A stretch of DNA of 42,006 bases from Stieleria bergensis (GTDB lineage: Bacteria; Planctomycetota; Planctomycetia; Pirellulales; Pirellulaceae), in the NCBI GenBank assembly GCA_007745635.1, contig CP036272.1:6108001-6150006 (forward strand), in the 5' to 3' direction. Positions within the stretch are counted from its first letter, which is position 1; each line of letters begins with the position of its first letter. The notes beneath the pieces are model-generated. The model did no database searches. It saw nothing but the letters and a program-made list of their open reading frames with translations, and was not told the DNA's origin. Shown one piece after another: positions 8,957 to 17,600 of the stretch. Both the position numbers and the translations under genes were made by a program.

Positions 8957-10288
8957 TTAGCTTGGGACGGTGGTGGATTCTAGATCCTGAAACAACGGTG
9001 GCGTTTCAATGGGTTGATCGCAGAGCCTAACGGCCTGCTGTAACTGGCTCGCATATTCGCTGTGCAACGCGACCGGAGCGTGTAGCGTCAGCGTCGGATC
9101 ACCGGGATGAACTTGATCGCCGATCCCGACGTGCATCGTGATGCCAACCGAGTGATCGATTGCATCGCCAACTTGACGTCGCCCACCGCCTAATCCAATG
9201 ATCGCCTGGCCGATCGCAGCACAGTTGATCGATTGCACAGAGCCATGCTGTTTGGCCGTCAGTGTTAGCGCGGGTGCAACGGACAGGGGAAACTTCGCTT
9301 GTCCACCTTGAGCGTCCACCATCATGCAGAACCGTTCCATCACCTCACCGCTGGCCAAGTGAGCGTCCAGTCGTGCTTCCGCTTGGCTGCGATTGGTTTC
9401 CACGCCGACTTGCAACAAAGAAGTTGCGGCCAGATACCTTGTCAAACGATACAAGCGATCCAGCGCTGGGGCATTGAATCCGCTGCCATGAAATCCTTCG
9501 CCGCGCATCAATTGCGCTGACTCGTTGACTTCGATCGCATTGCCGACGGCCTGACCGAGCGGCTGATTCATATCGCTCAGAACTGCCTTGGTGGGCAAGC
9601 CTGCAGCAGCTCCCACGCTGCACAAACGGCTGGCCAGTTCGCGGGCGTCCTGAAACGTCTTCATAAAGGCTGCGTCACCATATTTCACGTCCATGACCAG
9701 GGCATCTAAGTTGGCGGCAAGTTTTTTGCTCAAGATGCTAGCGGTGATCAACCCGATGGACTCAACGGTTGCGGTAACATCGCGCAGTGCGTACAGCCGC
9801 CGATCGGCAGGGGCGACCGTTTCATTGGCAGCGATGATGGTTGCCCCGGCGATTGTGAGCACCTGATCGGATTGAGCATCGTTCAAATCGACTTGAAAGC
9901 CGGGAATCGATTCCAACTTATCCAGCGTTCCGCCGGTCAGCCCCAACCCACGACCGCTAATCATCGGCACGTGGACACCGCAGCAAGCCAGCCAGGGTGC
10001 CAGGATCAACGAGACCTTGTCTCCCAGCCCACCGCTACTATGTTTGTCCACACGCGGCATTTCGTCGGACACGGTGCGTGAAAGTTGCTGGCCACTTTCG
10101 AACATCGACCGGGTCAACCACGCGCATTCTTGGTCGTTCATGCCACGCAAGCAAACGGCCATCGCAAATGCCGACATTTGATAGTCTGCTACAGTTCCTT
10201 GACAATAGCCGGCGATCAGAAACTGAATCTCAGGTTCAGTCATCGCGTGGCCGTCGCGTTTTTTGGCGATCAGATTGGCAACAATCAT
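8957..10288 (-). CDS. Pyrimidine-nucleoside (thymidine) phosphorylase
   Basis: Phosphorolysis of thymidine/uridine to base plus (deoxy)ribose-1-phosphate. About 443 residues from the ATG at 10288, the normal size. The start MIVANLIAKKRDGHAMTEPEI fits the family N-terminus; an upstream TTG would add 18 unrelated residues. Family motifs include the VDKHSSGGLGDKVSL phosphate-binding segment, SGRGLGLTGGTLDKLESIPG, and DVKYGDAAFM. Sequence alone does not separate deoA-type thymidine phosphorylase from broader pdp-type enzymes, so no symbol is given. It is followed on the same strand by cytidine deaminase. Confidence 0.93.
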   Translation of the reverse strand: MIVANLIAKKRDGHAMTEPEIQFLIAGYCQGTVADYQMSAFAMAVCLRGMNDQECAWLTRSMFESGQQLSRTVSDEMPRVDKHSSGGLGDKVSLILAPWLACCGVHVPMISGRGLGLTGGTLDKLESIPGFQVDLNDAQSDQVLTIAGATIIAANETVAPADRRLYALRDVTATVESIGLITASILSKKLAANLDALVMDVKYGDAAFMKTFQDARELASRLCSVGAAAGLPTKAVLSDMNQPLGQAVGNAIEVNESAQLMRGEGFHGSGFNAPALDRLYRLTRYLAATSLLQVGVETNRSQAEARLDAHLASGEVMERFCMMVDAQGGQAKFPLSVAPALTLTAKQHGSVQSINCAAIGQAIIGLGGGRRQVGDAIDHSVGITMHVGIGDQVHPGDPTLTLHAPVALHSEYASQLQQAVRLCDQPIETPPLFQDLESTTVPS

Positions 10289-10488
10289 GTTTGGATCATT
10301 CCCTAAAAGCGTTACGGGATCGCTGGTCAAACTACAAACCAAGAACCAGACTCGTTATAACCACATCGAGAGGGCGTTTCGCCCTTGATGAGTGATCCTG
10401 GTGTGGCTGTTTTAACATGGCTGTCTAAGCCCGGTCACCGTGGTCGTCATTTTGCTTCTTTGTTTTACACGATTGGTTATCGCGAATC
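10289..10488. promoter_or_regulatory. Divergent promoter region, nucleoside phosphorylase / HtrA protease
   Basis: This 200-bp gap separates divergently transcribed genes and should contain both promoters. I could not pick out a convincing sigma-70 type element. Confidence 0.3.
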
Positions 10489-11739
10489 ATGCCTTTCAAT
10501 CGAAACCTTGTTGGATGCAAATCCATTGCCCTGTTGCTGGTCTTTTCAATGCTCTGGGTGAATGACGTCACCGTTGAGGCTCAGCAGACATCCAGTGACG
10601 AAGCTCCTGCAAACCCAAGAGCGAACCCGCCCTCGGAAGCCGAAGTGATGGCGGCATTGCAAGCCGGCCCACGAGCGCTGTCGATGGCGTTTCGCATGGC
10701 AGCCAAACGAGCGACCCCATCGGTTGCATTGCTTTATGTCTACGGACAGAACTCCGAGACGCAACAAGAACAGCAGGAAACCGACCTCGATAAACCACTG
10801 CTGCCCATCAATCCCGAACAAGCGCCTGCGGCACCAGCCAATGAGGCGCCGTTATCGGGGATCGGCTCAGGTGTATTGATCTCCACCGATGGCTTGATCC
10901 TGACCAACAATCATGTGATCAACAACGCCTCGCGCGTCGTCGTGCAGCTGGCCGATGAAACTCGTTTGGATGCGAAAGTGATCCACGGGGATTCGCAAAG
11001 CGACGTGGCCATCGTGCGTGTCGAATCTGAAACCGATTTACCAGCGATGGAATTGGGTGATTCAGATCAGCTTGAGATCGGTGATTGGGTGTTGGCGATT
11101 GGCAGCCCGTTCCGTTTGGAAGCGACCGTGAGTGCGGGAATCATCAGCGGCAAGAATCGCCGCATGAAACGAATTCCTCGTAGCAACATGCTACAAACCG
11201 ATGCCGCAATCAATCCCGGAAATTCGGGCGGCGCTCTGATCGACCTGGATGGAAAAGTCGTGGGCATCAGCACCGCGATTGCCAGCCAAAATGGTTTCTT
11301 CCAAGGTGTCGGGTTTGCGATTCCAATCAATCAAGCGATTTGGATCGCTCGTGAATTGGATCAACATGGCGAAGTTCGCCGCGCCGGGATTGGCACAACC
11401 TTGGCAGAATTGAATCCGCGTATCGCGGCGAAGTTCAAGCTGACCCCCTATTCAGGCATCTTGGTGTACCAAGTTGTTAAAGATTCGGTCGCTGAAAAAG
11501 CGGGCATCCAGCCATTGGATGTGATCGTGGAATTTGCCGGAGAACCCGTCCGCGACTCCGCTGCGCTTCAAGAAGCAATTGAGCGCAAGCCGATCGGTTC
11601 TAAGCAGGAGATTGTGATTCGCCGCAAAGGCAAAACGCTCACCTTGAACGTCCAACTGGCAACTGTCGATGATCCGACAGGCAAAAATCGGTCCAGCGAC
11701 AACGCTGAGACCGAGGCCACCGACGAATCACCCGAATGA
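10489..11739 (+). CDS. Periplasmic HtrA/Deg-type serine protease
   Basis: Protein quality-control protease of 416 residues. An N-terminal signal peptide (about 1-31) is followed by a Pro/Glu-rich linker and a trypsin-like domain with catalytic His142 (TNNHV), Asp172 (QSDVAIV) and Ser246 (NPGNSGGA). One PDZ domain (about 300-400) follows with the carboxylate loop around YSGILVYQVV. A single PDZ fits the DegS-like form rather than DegP with two. The segment QNSETQQEQQETDLDKPL is an acidic low-complexity insert ahead of the protease core. Next on the same strand, after 433 bp, lies a second exported protease (Prc), so this locus may serve envelope proteostasis. Confidence 0.93.
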   Translation: MPFNRNLVGCKSIALLLVFSMLWVNDVTVEAQQTSSDEAPANPRANPPSEAEVMAALQAGPRALSMAFRMAAKRATPSVALLYVYGQNSETQQEQQETDLDKPLLPINPEQAPAAPANEAPLSGIGSGVLISTDGLILTNNHVINNASRVVVQLADETRLDAKVIHGDSQSDVAIVRVESETDLPAMELGDSDQLEIGDWVLAIGSPFRLEATVSAGIISGKNRRMKRIPRSNMLQTDAAINPGNSGGALIDLDGKVVGISTAIASQNGFFQGVGFAIPINQAIWIARELDQHGEVRRAGIGTTLAELNPRIAAKFKLTPYSGILVYQVVKDSVAEKAGIQPLDVIVEFAGEPVRDSAALQEAIERKPIGSKQEIVIRRKGKTLTLNVQLATVDDPTGKNRSSDNAETEATDESPE

Positions 11740-12172
11740 ATGCCTGGCATGTGGCGGTTGTCTTGGCGCAACAGTCATTTATTGAGGTGCTTGTGAACGC
11801 TCTGCAATCGGGCGCTCAGTCACTGGGGCGTCGATCCGCGTTGCCCCAGGAAATGAACACTTCTAGAATTCGCAACAGCAAATCTCGCACCGGGAAGATT
11901 CCCATTAAGATAGACTGTGCGGGTTAAGGAAGATTTGCCGGCTGGAGACAATTGGCAGCTCACGTCCCCCCATACAGAACCAGTCGGACCTCGCTTGCCT
12001 GGCAATGGCATCAGTCATTGCTGATCGAGCCTAATTCCGACCGATAGACCAAAACACAGCCACCGGCGGTGACTTGAACGAGTGCCAAAGGTGTGTGGTT
12101 TTATTAATTTGACTCATGCAAACTGGATTTCGCCCAATGCCTTGTCATCTGCCATGCATTTTCAGTGTGCGA
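11740..12172 (+). other. 433-bp intergenic region, HtrA to Prc
   Basis: No gene supported. A 63-codon frame starting at the HtrA stop (ATGA overlap) has no recognisable composition or domain. No clear terminator or promoter was found; the length suggests that prc has its own promoter. Confidence 0.4.
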
Positions 12173-14239
12173 ATGCTGACCAAAGCGTCTGCATTTTTGG
12201 CACTTTCAGCACTCGCCAGCACCGGCCTGGCCCAAGAGACGACCACGATCCCGGCGCTGCCCAACGGCGAGAAACAGAGGGTTGAACTCAAGCCGGCTCC
12301 GGAGGACAGCTCGATCACCAGGATCATTGCCAGTCGCGTGCCAATGCTGCACGTCTCGCGGCACCCCTTGGATGACCAGATGAGCGAGCGCGCGTTGACG
12401 CTGTTCCTGGATCGTTTCGACCCGCTGAAACTGTACTTCTATCAGTCTGACATCGACCAGTTTCGCGCCTACAAAGACAACATCGACGACTGGGTGAAGA
12501 ATGGCAAATTAGACCTGGCGTTCAAGATCTTTGAACGGTTTGCTCAACGCGTCGACGAACGCGTCGAAACAGCACTGACGTTGCTTGATGGCGATTTCGA
12601 TTTCTCCAAAGAAGAATTCGTTGTCGCTGACGGAGAAGACGCCAGCTACGCCGTGACGCCCAAGGACGCCGAAGACCGCTGGCGCCGTCAGATCAAGTAC
12701 GCCCTGCTGGAACTGAAAGATGACGACACCGAAGGTGAAGAAGCACGCGATTTGCTGCGTCGGCGTTACAAACGTCTTTCACGTCGATTCGCTTCATTCA
12801 AGAGCGCTGACCTGCTGGAAGCCTACCTGACATCGATCACCAATGCCTACGACCCGCACTCAACCTACATGTCAGCCAGTACGCTGGACGACTTCAACAT
12901 CCAAATGGGGCTGAAGCTGCAAGGCATCGGCGCCGCCCTGCGTGAGAAAGATGGCAGCACCGTGGTCACCTCTGTGATCGCTGGCGGTGCAGCCGATCTA
13001 GACAAACGACTCAAGCCCGATGATGTGATCATCTCCGTCGGACAAGGCGCCGAAGGCGACATGGTGGACATTGTTGAGATGCCACTGAAAGACGTTGTCA
13101 ATCTGATTCGCGGCAACGCGGGCACTGTGGTTCGCCTTGGTGTGAAAGTTGGCGGAGCTGGCGAAACCACGGTCTACCAAATCACTCGCGCAGAAGTGGA
13201 ACTGGCCGAGAGTGCCGCTCGTGGACAAATCATTGAGCACGAGACTGCCGATGGTGGCAAACGCAAAATCGGCTTCATCAGCCTGCCCAGTTTCTACATG
13301 GACATGGAAGCAGCTCGTGAAAACCGCGCGGATTTCCGCAGCAGCACAGCAGATGTTCGCAAAATCCTGGTCGACTTCAAAGAGAAAGGCGTTGATGCAG
13401 TTGTCTTGGACCTGAGCCGCAATGGTGGTGGCTCGCTGGTCGAAGCGATCAGCCTGACCGGATTGTTCATCAACCGTGGGCCCGTTGTTCAAGTCAAAGA
13501 CTTCAACAACGACGTCCAAATCTATGACGATGAACGTGCTGGCACCGTTTGGAGCGGCCCGCTGGTCATCCTGACCAGCAAGTTCAGCGCAAGTGCCAGC
13601 GAAATTCTGGCCGGTGCGATTCAAGATTATCGCCGTGGTATCATCGTCGGTGACCCTGCGACCCACGGTAAAGGCACTGTGCAATCACTGATCGACGTCG
13701 CTGAGCGATTGCTGATGATGAAACGCCAGAACTTTGGTGCTCTGAAAGTGACGTTGCAGCAATTCTACCTGCCTGATGGCGCCAGCACCCAACGTGACGG
13801 TGTCCCGGCAGACATTGTGTTGCCAAGCATCAGCCAAAAGCTGGATGTGGGCGAAGGCGACTTGAAGTTCGCGCTGCCTGCCGACCGAATCCCTGCCGCC
13901 AAGCACGAAGTCTATTCACTGGCCCCAGAATCCATGCTGACAGACCTGCGGAAGAAATCGATCGCGCGAATCGAATCCGACGACGAGTTCAAAGACTTGA
14001 TGCGTCGCGTCGAACTGTTCGTGAAGCAGAAGAACGACAAAGTCATTCCGCTGGAAGAATCCGCCTTCCTGGCTCGCCGAGCTGAACTGGATTCGCAGAA
14101 GGAAAAAGAGAAGGAAGCGGAAGAGTTGCAAGATAGCTCAGAAGTGTATCGCGACACGTTCTACAACCGCGAAGTGCTGAACATCGCTGTAGACTACATC
14201 GATGCACTCCGCAGCAAAGACCTGGCACTGAAAGACTAG
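12173..14239 (+). CDS. prc: Carboxy-terminal processing protease (Prc/Tsp)
   Basis: Periplasmic S41 peptidase of about 688 residues that trims or degrades exported proteins from their C-terminus. The ATG at 12173 gives a clean signal peptide (MLTKASAFLALSALASTGLAQ); an in-frame ATG at 12116 would add 19 residues before it. An N-terminal Tsp domain (about 40-240) is followed by a PDZ domain (about 240-330) and the peptidase core. By alignment to E. coli Prc the catalytic dyad is Ser474 (FSASASE) and Lys500 (HGKGTVQ). The C-terminal DUF3340-like region is charged, with a Glu/Lys-rich segment (about 640-660). The N-terminal, PDZ and C-terminal extents match the long Tsp subfamily rather than short CtpA enzymes. 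Confidence 0.93.
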   Translation: MLTKASAFLALSALASTGLAQETTTIPALPNGEKQRVELKPAPEDSSITRIIASRVPMLHVSRHPLDDQMSERALTLFLDRFDPLKLYFYQSDIDQFRAYKDNIDDWVKNGKLDLAFKIFERFAQRVDERVETALTLLDGDFDFSKEEFVVADGEDASYAVTPKDAEDRWRRQIKYALLELKDDDTEGEEARDLLRRRYKRLSRRFASFKSADLLEAYLTSITNAYDPHSTYMSASTLDDFNIQMGLKLQGIGAALREKDGSTVVTSVIAGGAADLDKRLKPDDVIISVGQGAEGDMVDIVEMPLKDVVNLIRGNAGTVVRLGVKVGGAGETTVYQITRAEVELAESAARGQIIEHETADGGKRKIGFISLPSFYMDMEAARENRADFRSSTADVRKILVDFKEKGVDAVVLDLSRNGGGSLVEAISLTGLFINRGPVVQVKDFNNDVQIYDDERAGTVWSGPLVILTSKFSASASEILAGAIQDYRRGIIVGDPATHGKGTVQSLIDVAERLLMMKRQNFGALKVTLQQFYLPDGASTQRDGVPADIVLPSISQKLDVGEGDLKFALPADRIPAAKHEVYSLAPESMLTDLRKKSIARIESDDEFKDLMRRVELFVKQKNDKVIPLEESAFLARRAELDSQKEKEKEAEELQDSSEVYRDTFYNREVLNIAVDYIDALRSKDLALKD

Positions 14240-14567
14240 TGCCGGGCTGAGTGGCTAAGGCCGGTTTCAACCGGCATGGTGCCCCGACCGAAAGACCGTC
14301 TCAATCAGCGACCAGCTGATTGAGACGATGCATCGTTGCCGTCCGAGCGCGCACCAATGAACAACGCCAACGGCCAACAAGAAAGCGTCCGCTCAGCCGC
14401 GAAAAACTTCTCTGATAGCGGCCTGATTGATTGCGAAAATCGAATCGGTGCGTGCAAGCACGCACCCTCCAACGGACTAAATCAGCAAGCCCTAAGTTGA
14501 TTGCGGGATTGATTTCCGAGCGGAGCAGTATGCAGCCCGGCCCCGGCAGACCATTTGATTGAGACAC
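14240..14567. other. Hairpin-rich intergenic region downstream of prc
   Basis: Three inverted repeats lie in this gap: GCCGGT/ACCGGC at 14260-14275, a 13-bp stem at 14297-14327 (listed separately), and GGTGCGTGC/GCACGCACC with an AA loop at 14447-14466. The word GGTGCGTGCAAGCA also occurs at position 6 of this window. No gene was recognised. Confidence 0.5.
14297..14327. terminator. 13-bp perfect inverted repeat after prc
   Basis: CGTCTCAATCAGC (14297-14309) and GCTGATTGAGACG (14315-14327) form a 13-bp perfect stem with a 5-nt loop (GACCA), 58 bp past the prc stop. No U tract follows, so it may be a factor-assisted terminator, an mRNA-stabilising hairpin or a protein-binding palindrome. Confidence 0.45.
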
Positions 14568-14606
14568 AAAAAAACCGTGCTTGGAAACAAGCACGGTTTT
14601 TTATTG
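14568..14606. terminator. Bidirectional intrinsic terminator
   Basis: The stem CCGTGCTTG (14575-14583) / CAAGCACGG (14588-14596) has a GAAA loop, with an A tract before and a T tract after (extra A-T pairs). It can terminate prc-side plus transcription and the minus-strand small basic protein gene, whose stop is at 14631. Confidence 0.88.
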
Positions 14607-14630
14607 TCTTGGGACAGAAGGTCGGGCGAC

Positions 14631-14837
14631 TTACTTCTTGTCGTCGTCGGCCTTTTTGACCTTCTTTTTCTTCTTCAACGAGACTTTCACCACGCGAACC
14701 TTAGGCATGCCCAAGATGCTGTCTTCTTCGTTGAACTTGTCACGTTGTTGCAACTGGGCGATCCGCTCGGCTCGAGTCAGTACGTTACGCGCCTTGATCG
14801 CCCCAGCACGCACCTTCAGGCTGCGATCTAGCGTCAT
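14631..14837 (-). CDS. Small basic protein (PVC-group family)
   Basis: A 68-residue protein from the ATG at 14837. The conserved-looking core (S-L-K-V-R-A-G-A then R-N-V-L-T-R-A-E-R-I, then S-I-L-G-M-P-K-V-R-V-V-K-V) matches from memory a small basic protein family of Planctomycetes, Verrucomicrobia and Chlamydiae; function is unknown to me. The tail (about 50-68) is Lys-rich with a run KKKKKVKKADDDKK, suggesting RNA or ribosome contact (inference). An upstream in-frame start at 14897 would add 20 residues that lack family resemblance. It is followed by a strong bidirectional terminator, so it is probably a monocistronic, highly expressed gene. Confidence 0.75.
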   Translation of the reverse strand: MTLDRSLKVRAGAIKARNVLTRAERIAQLQQRDKFNEEDSILGMPKVRVVKVSLKKKKKVKKADDDKK

Positions 14838-14985
14838 GGTAGCTGCCTCGGCATGAGAAAGGGTGTTATGGGGATTGTGGCCAAACTGTCCAGCCACGTT
14901 GGTTTCGGGCCGCGAATCCTAATGGCTTGTGACCAGTTCCGCAAGGTGAACCAGCTATTTTCAGCAAACCATTTTGGAATTCTGC

Positions 14986-15387
14986 CTAGCGTTTCAGGTA
15001 ACCGGCACTGGTCTGGAAATAATGCTGGCGTCGTTGACGCTCGGCGCCGGCCTGTTCCTGCTGAGCCTCCTGGCGCAAGTCTGCCAGATTAGCCTGACAG
15101 TAGCGGCAACCGACGGTTTCAAGATGGAACTGCAGATAGCTCTCCTCGGCCTCTGACAGGGCTCCTAAGAGCACTTGCCCCAGTTCAGCCCTGGTGGGAC
15201 AGCTCAGCCGGTTGCGGCGCCAAATCGCCCCGACGCTGTGCAAACCCGCTGTTTCTCGGCCGCGCGCCTGCACCAAACGCTCTCGCAGGGATTCATTCTC
15301 GCGGAGAGCCGCTTCGAGCTCGCTGGATCGGTCGGCCGGCAGGGCTTCATCAAGAAACGCCAGCAGTTCGGCATCGGAAAATGACAT
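14986..15387 (-). CDS. Anti-sigma-factor-like small zinc-finger protein
   Basis: A 133-residue soluble protein starting MSFSDAELLAFLDEALP. The N-terminal half resembles the helical start of anti-sigma zinc-finger (zf-HC2-like) domains but without Cys ligands. The second half repeats the pattern with CPTRAELGQVLLGALSEAEE and then H-L-E-T-V-G-C-R-Y-C (H-x5-C-x2-C), so it may bind zinc. No transmembrane segment is seen and no sigma factor gene is next to it; partner unknown. The reading frame stays open upstream to 15627 through a tandem repeat, but that part encodes only periodic low-complexity sequence, so the ATG at 15387 is preferred. The repeat array begins 36 nt upstream of this ATG. Confidence 0.65.
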   Translation of the reverse strand: MSFSDAELLAFLDEALPADRSSELEAALRENESLRERLVQARGRETAGLHSVGAIWRRNRLSCPTRAELGQVLLGALSEAEESYLQFHLETVGCRYCQANLADLRQEAQQEQAGAERQRRQHYFQTSAGYLKR

Positions 15388-15423
15388 GGCGCTGGTGAGA
15401 TCGTGAGACGAGGCCGGAATTGC

Positions 15424-15594
15424 AAACTGCGTAAACTGGCAAACTGCGTAAACTGGCAAACTGCGTAAACTGGCAAACTGCGTAAACTGGCAAACTGCGT
15501 AAACTGGCAAACTGCGTAAACTGGCAAACTGCGTAAACTGGCAAACTGGCAAACTGGCAAACTGACATACTGGCATACTGGCAAACTGACATAC
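15424..15594. repeat. Tandem repeat array, seven 17-bp units plus 8-bp units
   Basis: Seven perfect copies of AAACTGCGTAAACTGGC occupy 15424-15542. They are followed by six 8-bp units (AAACTGGC twice, AAACTGAC, ATACTGGC twice, AAACTGAC) to 15590 and a partial unit. The 17-mer is itself a 9-mer plus the 8-mer, so the array looks built from the 8-bp unit. It lies between the KAS II stop and the anti-sigma-like start, in the likely promoter or 5' UTR of the latter. Confidence 0.97.
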
Positions 15595-15691
15595 AATGCC
15601 GCAGCGCGTCCTGTGGGCCGGGAACAATCCACCGCTTGGAGGGACTGGCCGGTTCGGCTGGCTTTTCAGGGCTGGCTAGCTAACGGACGGG

Positions 15692-16975
15692 CTAGACGTC
15701 GCGAGCCAAGCACAGGGTGACGTTTTGGCCACCGAAACCAAAGCTGTTATTGAGAGCATAACTGATTTCAGCGGGGCGTGCTTCGTTGGGCACGTAGTCC
15801 AAATCGCAGAGCGGATCGGGGTTCTCGTAGTTGATTGTCGGCGGCAGGATGCTGTCTCGCATCGCGAGCAAACAAACGATCATCTCGCTGGCTCCGGCGG
15901 CCGCGATCAAGTGGCCCATCATGCTTTTGGTACTGCTAACGGGCACTTTGTCGGCCAGATCACCGAAGACTTGGCGGCAAGCCAATGATTCGACTTTGTC
16001 GTTGACTGTGGTGCTGGTGCCGTGTGCGTTGACGTAGCCAATGTCGGTGGTTTGCAGCCCTGCGTCGGCAATCGCCATCCGCATTGCGGCGATGCCACCG
16101 TGACCGTCCGGGGGAATGTCGGTGATGCGGTAGGCATCTGCCGTGGTGCCGTATCCGGCGACTTCCCCGTAGATGGTTGCTCCGCGAGCTTTGGCGCGAT
16201 CCAATTCTTCCAAGATCACCATTGCGGAGCCTTCACCGAGCACGAATCCATCACGCAGACGGTCAAAGGGTCGACTGGCCTTGGTGGGATGGTCGTTGCT
16301 TTCGCTCAGAGCGGTCAGCAGGTTAAATCCCGTCAGTCCGAAGGGATGAATCATGCTGTGGGTGCCGCCGGCCAGCATCACATCGGCTTCCCCGCGACGA
16401 ATGATCTCGGTGGCTTCGCCGACCGCTTGGCTGCTTGCAGCGCAGGCCGTCAAGCAATTGAGGTTTGGGCCTTGGGCGTTGAGCAATGCAGCCAGGTGAG
16501 CGGCTGGCATGTTTGGTTCTTGTTCGATTTCCTTGGCGGGATTGAGCAGTTCCAGGCCGCGATTGATGAATTTGGAGGAATCGAATTCACCGTCTGCGAT
16601 GGCGGCTGCCATCATTCGGCTAAAGACATGAAAGTCCTGGTTGCCTTCGCCACTGCCCAGATAGATCCCAAACCGGGTTGGATCATCGATGCTATCAGCG
16701 ACGCCACTGTCGGCGACCGCTTGAGTGGCCGCACCGATGGCGAACTTGGTGTGACGGCCCAGATCGTCAATGGTGCCAAAGGGGTAATCCTCTGGCTTGA
16801 GATCCCAGTCTTTGACTTCGGCACTGATTTTGGTGGGGAATCCGCTAGCATCGAATAGCGTGGTGTAGCCAACGCCACTTTCGCCGTTTTGCAGGCCCTT
16901 CCAAACAGTTGGGGCATCGTGCCCCATGGGATTGATCATGCCGATTCCGGTGACAACGATACGGCGACGTTCCAT
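15692..16975 (-). CDS. Beta-ketoacyl-ACP synthase II (FabF-like)
   Basis: Condenses malonyl-ACP with acyl-ACP. The 427-residue length is normal for the KAS I/II family. The catalytic triad is visible as Cys178 (L-T-A-C-A-A), His318 (N-A-H-G-T-S) and His355 (M-M-G-H), with Lys350 (S-S-T-K). ATG start at 16975. It is last in a minus-strand series: FabZ-like (18084), ACP (17601), hotdog (17063), then this gene after 87 bp. The absence of fabD, fabG and fabH here suggests a secondary acyl pathway rather than the housekeeping fab cluster, so I withhold the fabF symbol. A large antisense frame over this gene is a composition shadow. Confidence 0.93.
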   Translation of the reverse strand: MERRRIVVTGIGMINPMGHDAPTVWKGLQNGESGVGYTTLFDASGFPTKISAEVKDWDLKPEDYPFGTIDDLGRHTKFAIGAATQAVADSGVADSIDDPTRFGIYLGSGEGNQDFHVFSRMMAAAIADGEFDSSKFINRGLELLNPAKEIEQEPNMPAAHLAALLNAQGPNLNCLTACAASSQAVGEATEIIRRGEADVMLAGGTHSMIHPFGLTGFNLLTALSESNDHPTKASRPFDRLRDGFVLGEGSAMVILEELDRAKARGATIYGEVAGYGTTADAYRITDIPPDGHGGIAAMRMAIADAGLQTTDIGYVNAHGTSTTVNDKVESLACRQVFGDLADKVPVSSTKSMMGHLIAAAGASEMIVCLLAMRDSILPPTINYENPDPLCDLDYVPNEARPAEISYALNNSFGFGGQNVTLCLARDV

Positions 16976-17062
16976 GGCGAGAGTCCGGGCAAAAAGAGCG
17001 AATGGCAGGCAAACGCGCTGCAGGAGTGCGGTGCAGCGCGGTGGGATGAATAACGGCGGCGA

Positions 17063-17599
17063 CTAGGTTGGGGCTGGCACCGAATCGGCTGTTTGGAACG
17101 CTGCGTACCGTGGGAATCGCTGACCGTTTGCACCAACCGCCACGGAGTAGAAATCCAGCGAGAGCAACCAAGCGTGTAGGTCTTCGGCCGCATAGAGTGG
17201 CCCATCAACGATGTCACTGCCTTCAAGGCACGCAAACATCAGACTGATTTCCGCTTGAACTTCCCCGTCGCAGGTACTGACACCTTCAATGGTGCCACCA
17301 TTGTCCTGAATGCCATCTAATTTGGCTTCGTAAAACAACTGGTCACCGACGCGAGCCGGCGCATGAAAGGTCGCTTTGCCAACCTTGGCGAGCACCAAAC
17401 GCTTGCGAAACTCGAAGTGCTCGGCCAGCAAGATCCCACCGAGCTGAGCCATGCCTTCGATGATCAGCGTAGGGGGAAGAACTGGATAGGTGGGGAGGTA
17501 TTCGTCCACGCACTCCTCATCCATTGCTACGGTTTTGATAGCCTTGGCGTGGGAACCACTGACGAACTCTGTGAATCGGTCGACCCAGAACCAACGCAT
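17063..17599 (-). CDS. Hotdog-fold FabZ/FabA-like protein lacking catalytic His
   Basis: A 178-residue hotdog-fold protein related to 3-hydroxyacyl-ACP dehydratases. The FabZ segment H-F-P-x-x-P-V-M-P-G is here E-Y-L-P-T-Y-P-V-L-P-P: Tyr34 stands where the catalytic His should be and Gly is Pro. The helix motif T-L-I-I-E-G-M-A-Q keeps the Glu (48). Downstream hotdog strands (KATFHAPARVGDQL, EGVSTCDGEVQAEISLMF) are intact, so it is not a decayed gene. It may be a structural partner of the FabZ-like protein encoded two genes upstream, or a thioesterase-like or binding protein. A C-terminal extension of about 45 residues follows the fold. One nucleotide separates its ATG from the ACP stop. Confidence 0.8.
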   Translation of the reverse strand: MRWFWVDRFTEFVSGSHAKAIKTVAMDEECVDEYLPTYPVLPPTLIIEGMAQLGGILLAEHFEFRKRLVLAKVGKATFHAPARVGDQLFYEAKLDGIQDNGGTIEGVSTCDGEVQAEISLMFACLEGSDIVDGPLYAAEDLHAWLLSLDFYSVAVGANGQRFPRYAAFQTADSVPAPT

Positions 17600-17600
17600 G

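Noticed and set aside
11736..11927. 63-codon frame overlapping the HtrA stop as ATGA
   Set aside because: The overlap is suggestive but the protein has no coherent composition or domain.
15424..15594. Possible CRISPR array
   Set aside because: Repeats are directly adjacent with no unique spacers, and no cas genes are present.
15204..15632. Repeat-encoded proteins through the 17-bp array
   Set aside because: Frames are open only because the repeat contains no stop on the minus strand; the recognisable protein begins at 15387.
16022..16858. 278-codon plus-strand frame opposite the KAS II gene
   Set aside because: It is antisense to a gene with an intact catalytic triad; codon bias produces long antisense frames. 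The same applies to 12998-13684, 23490-24260 and 26021-26797.
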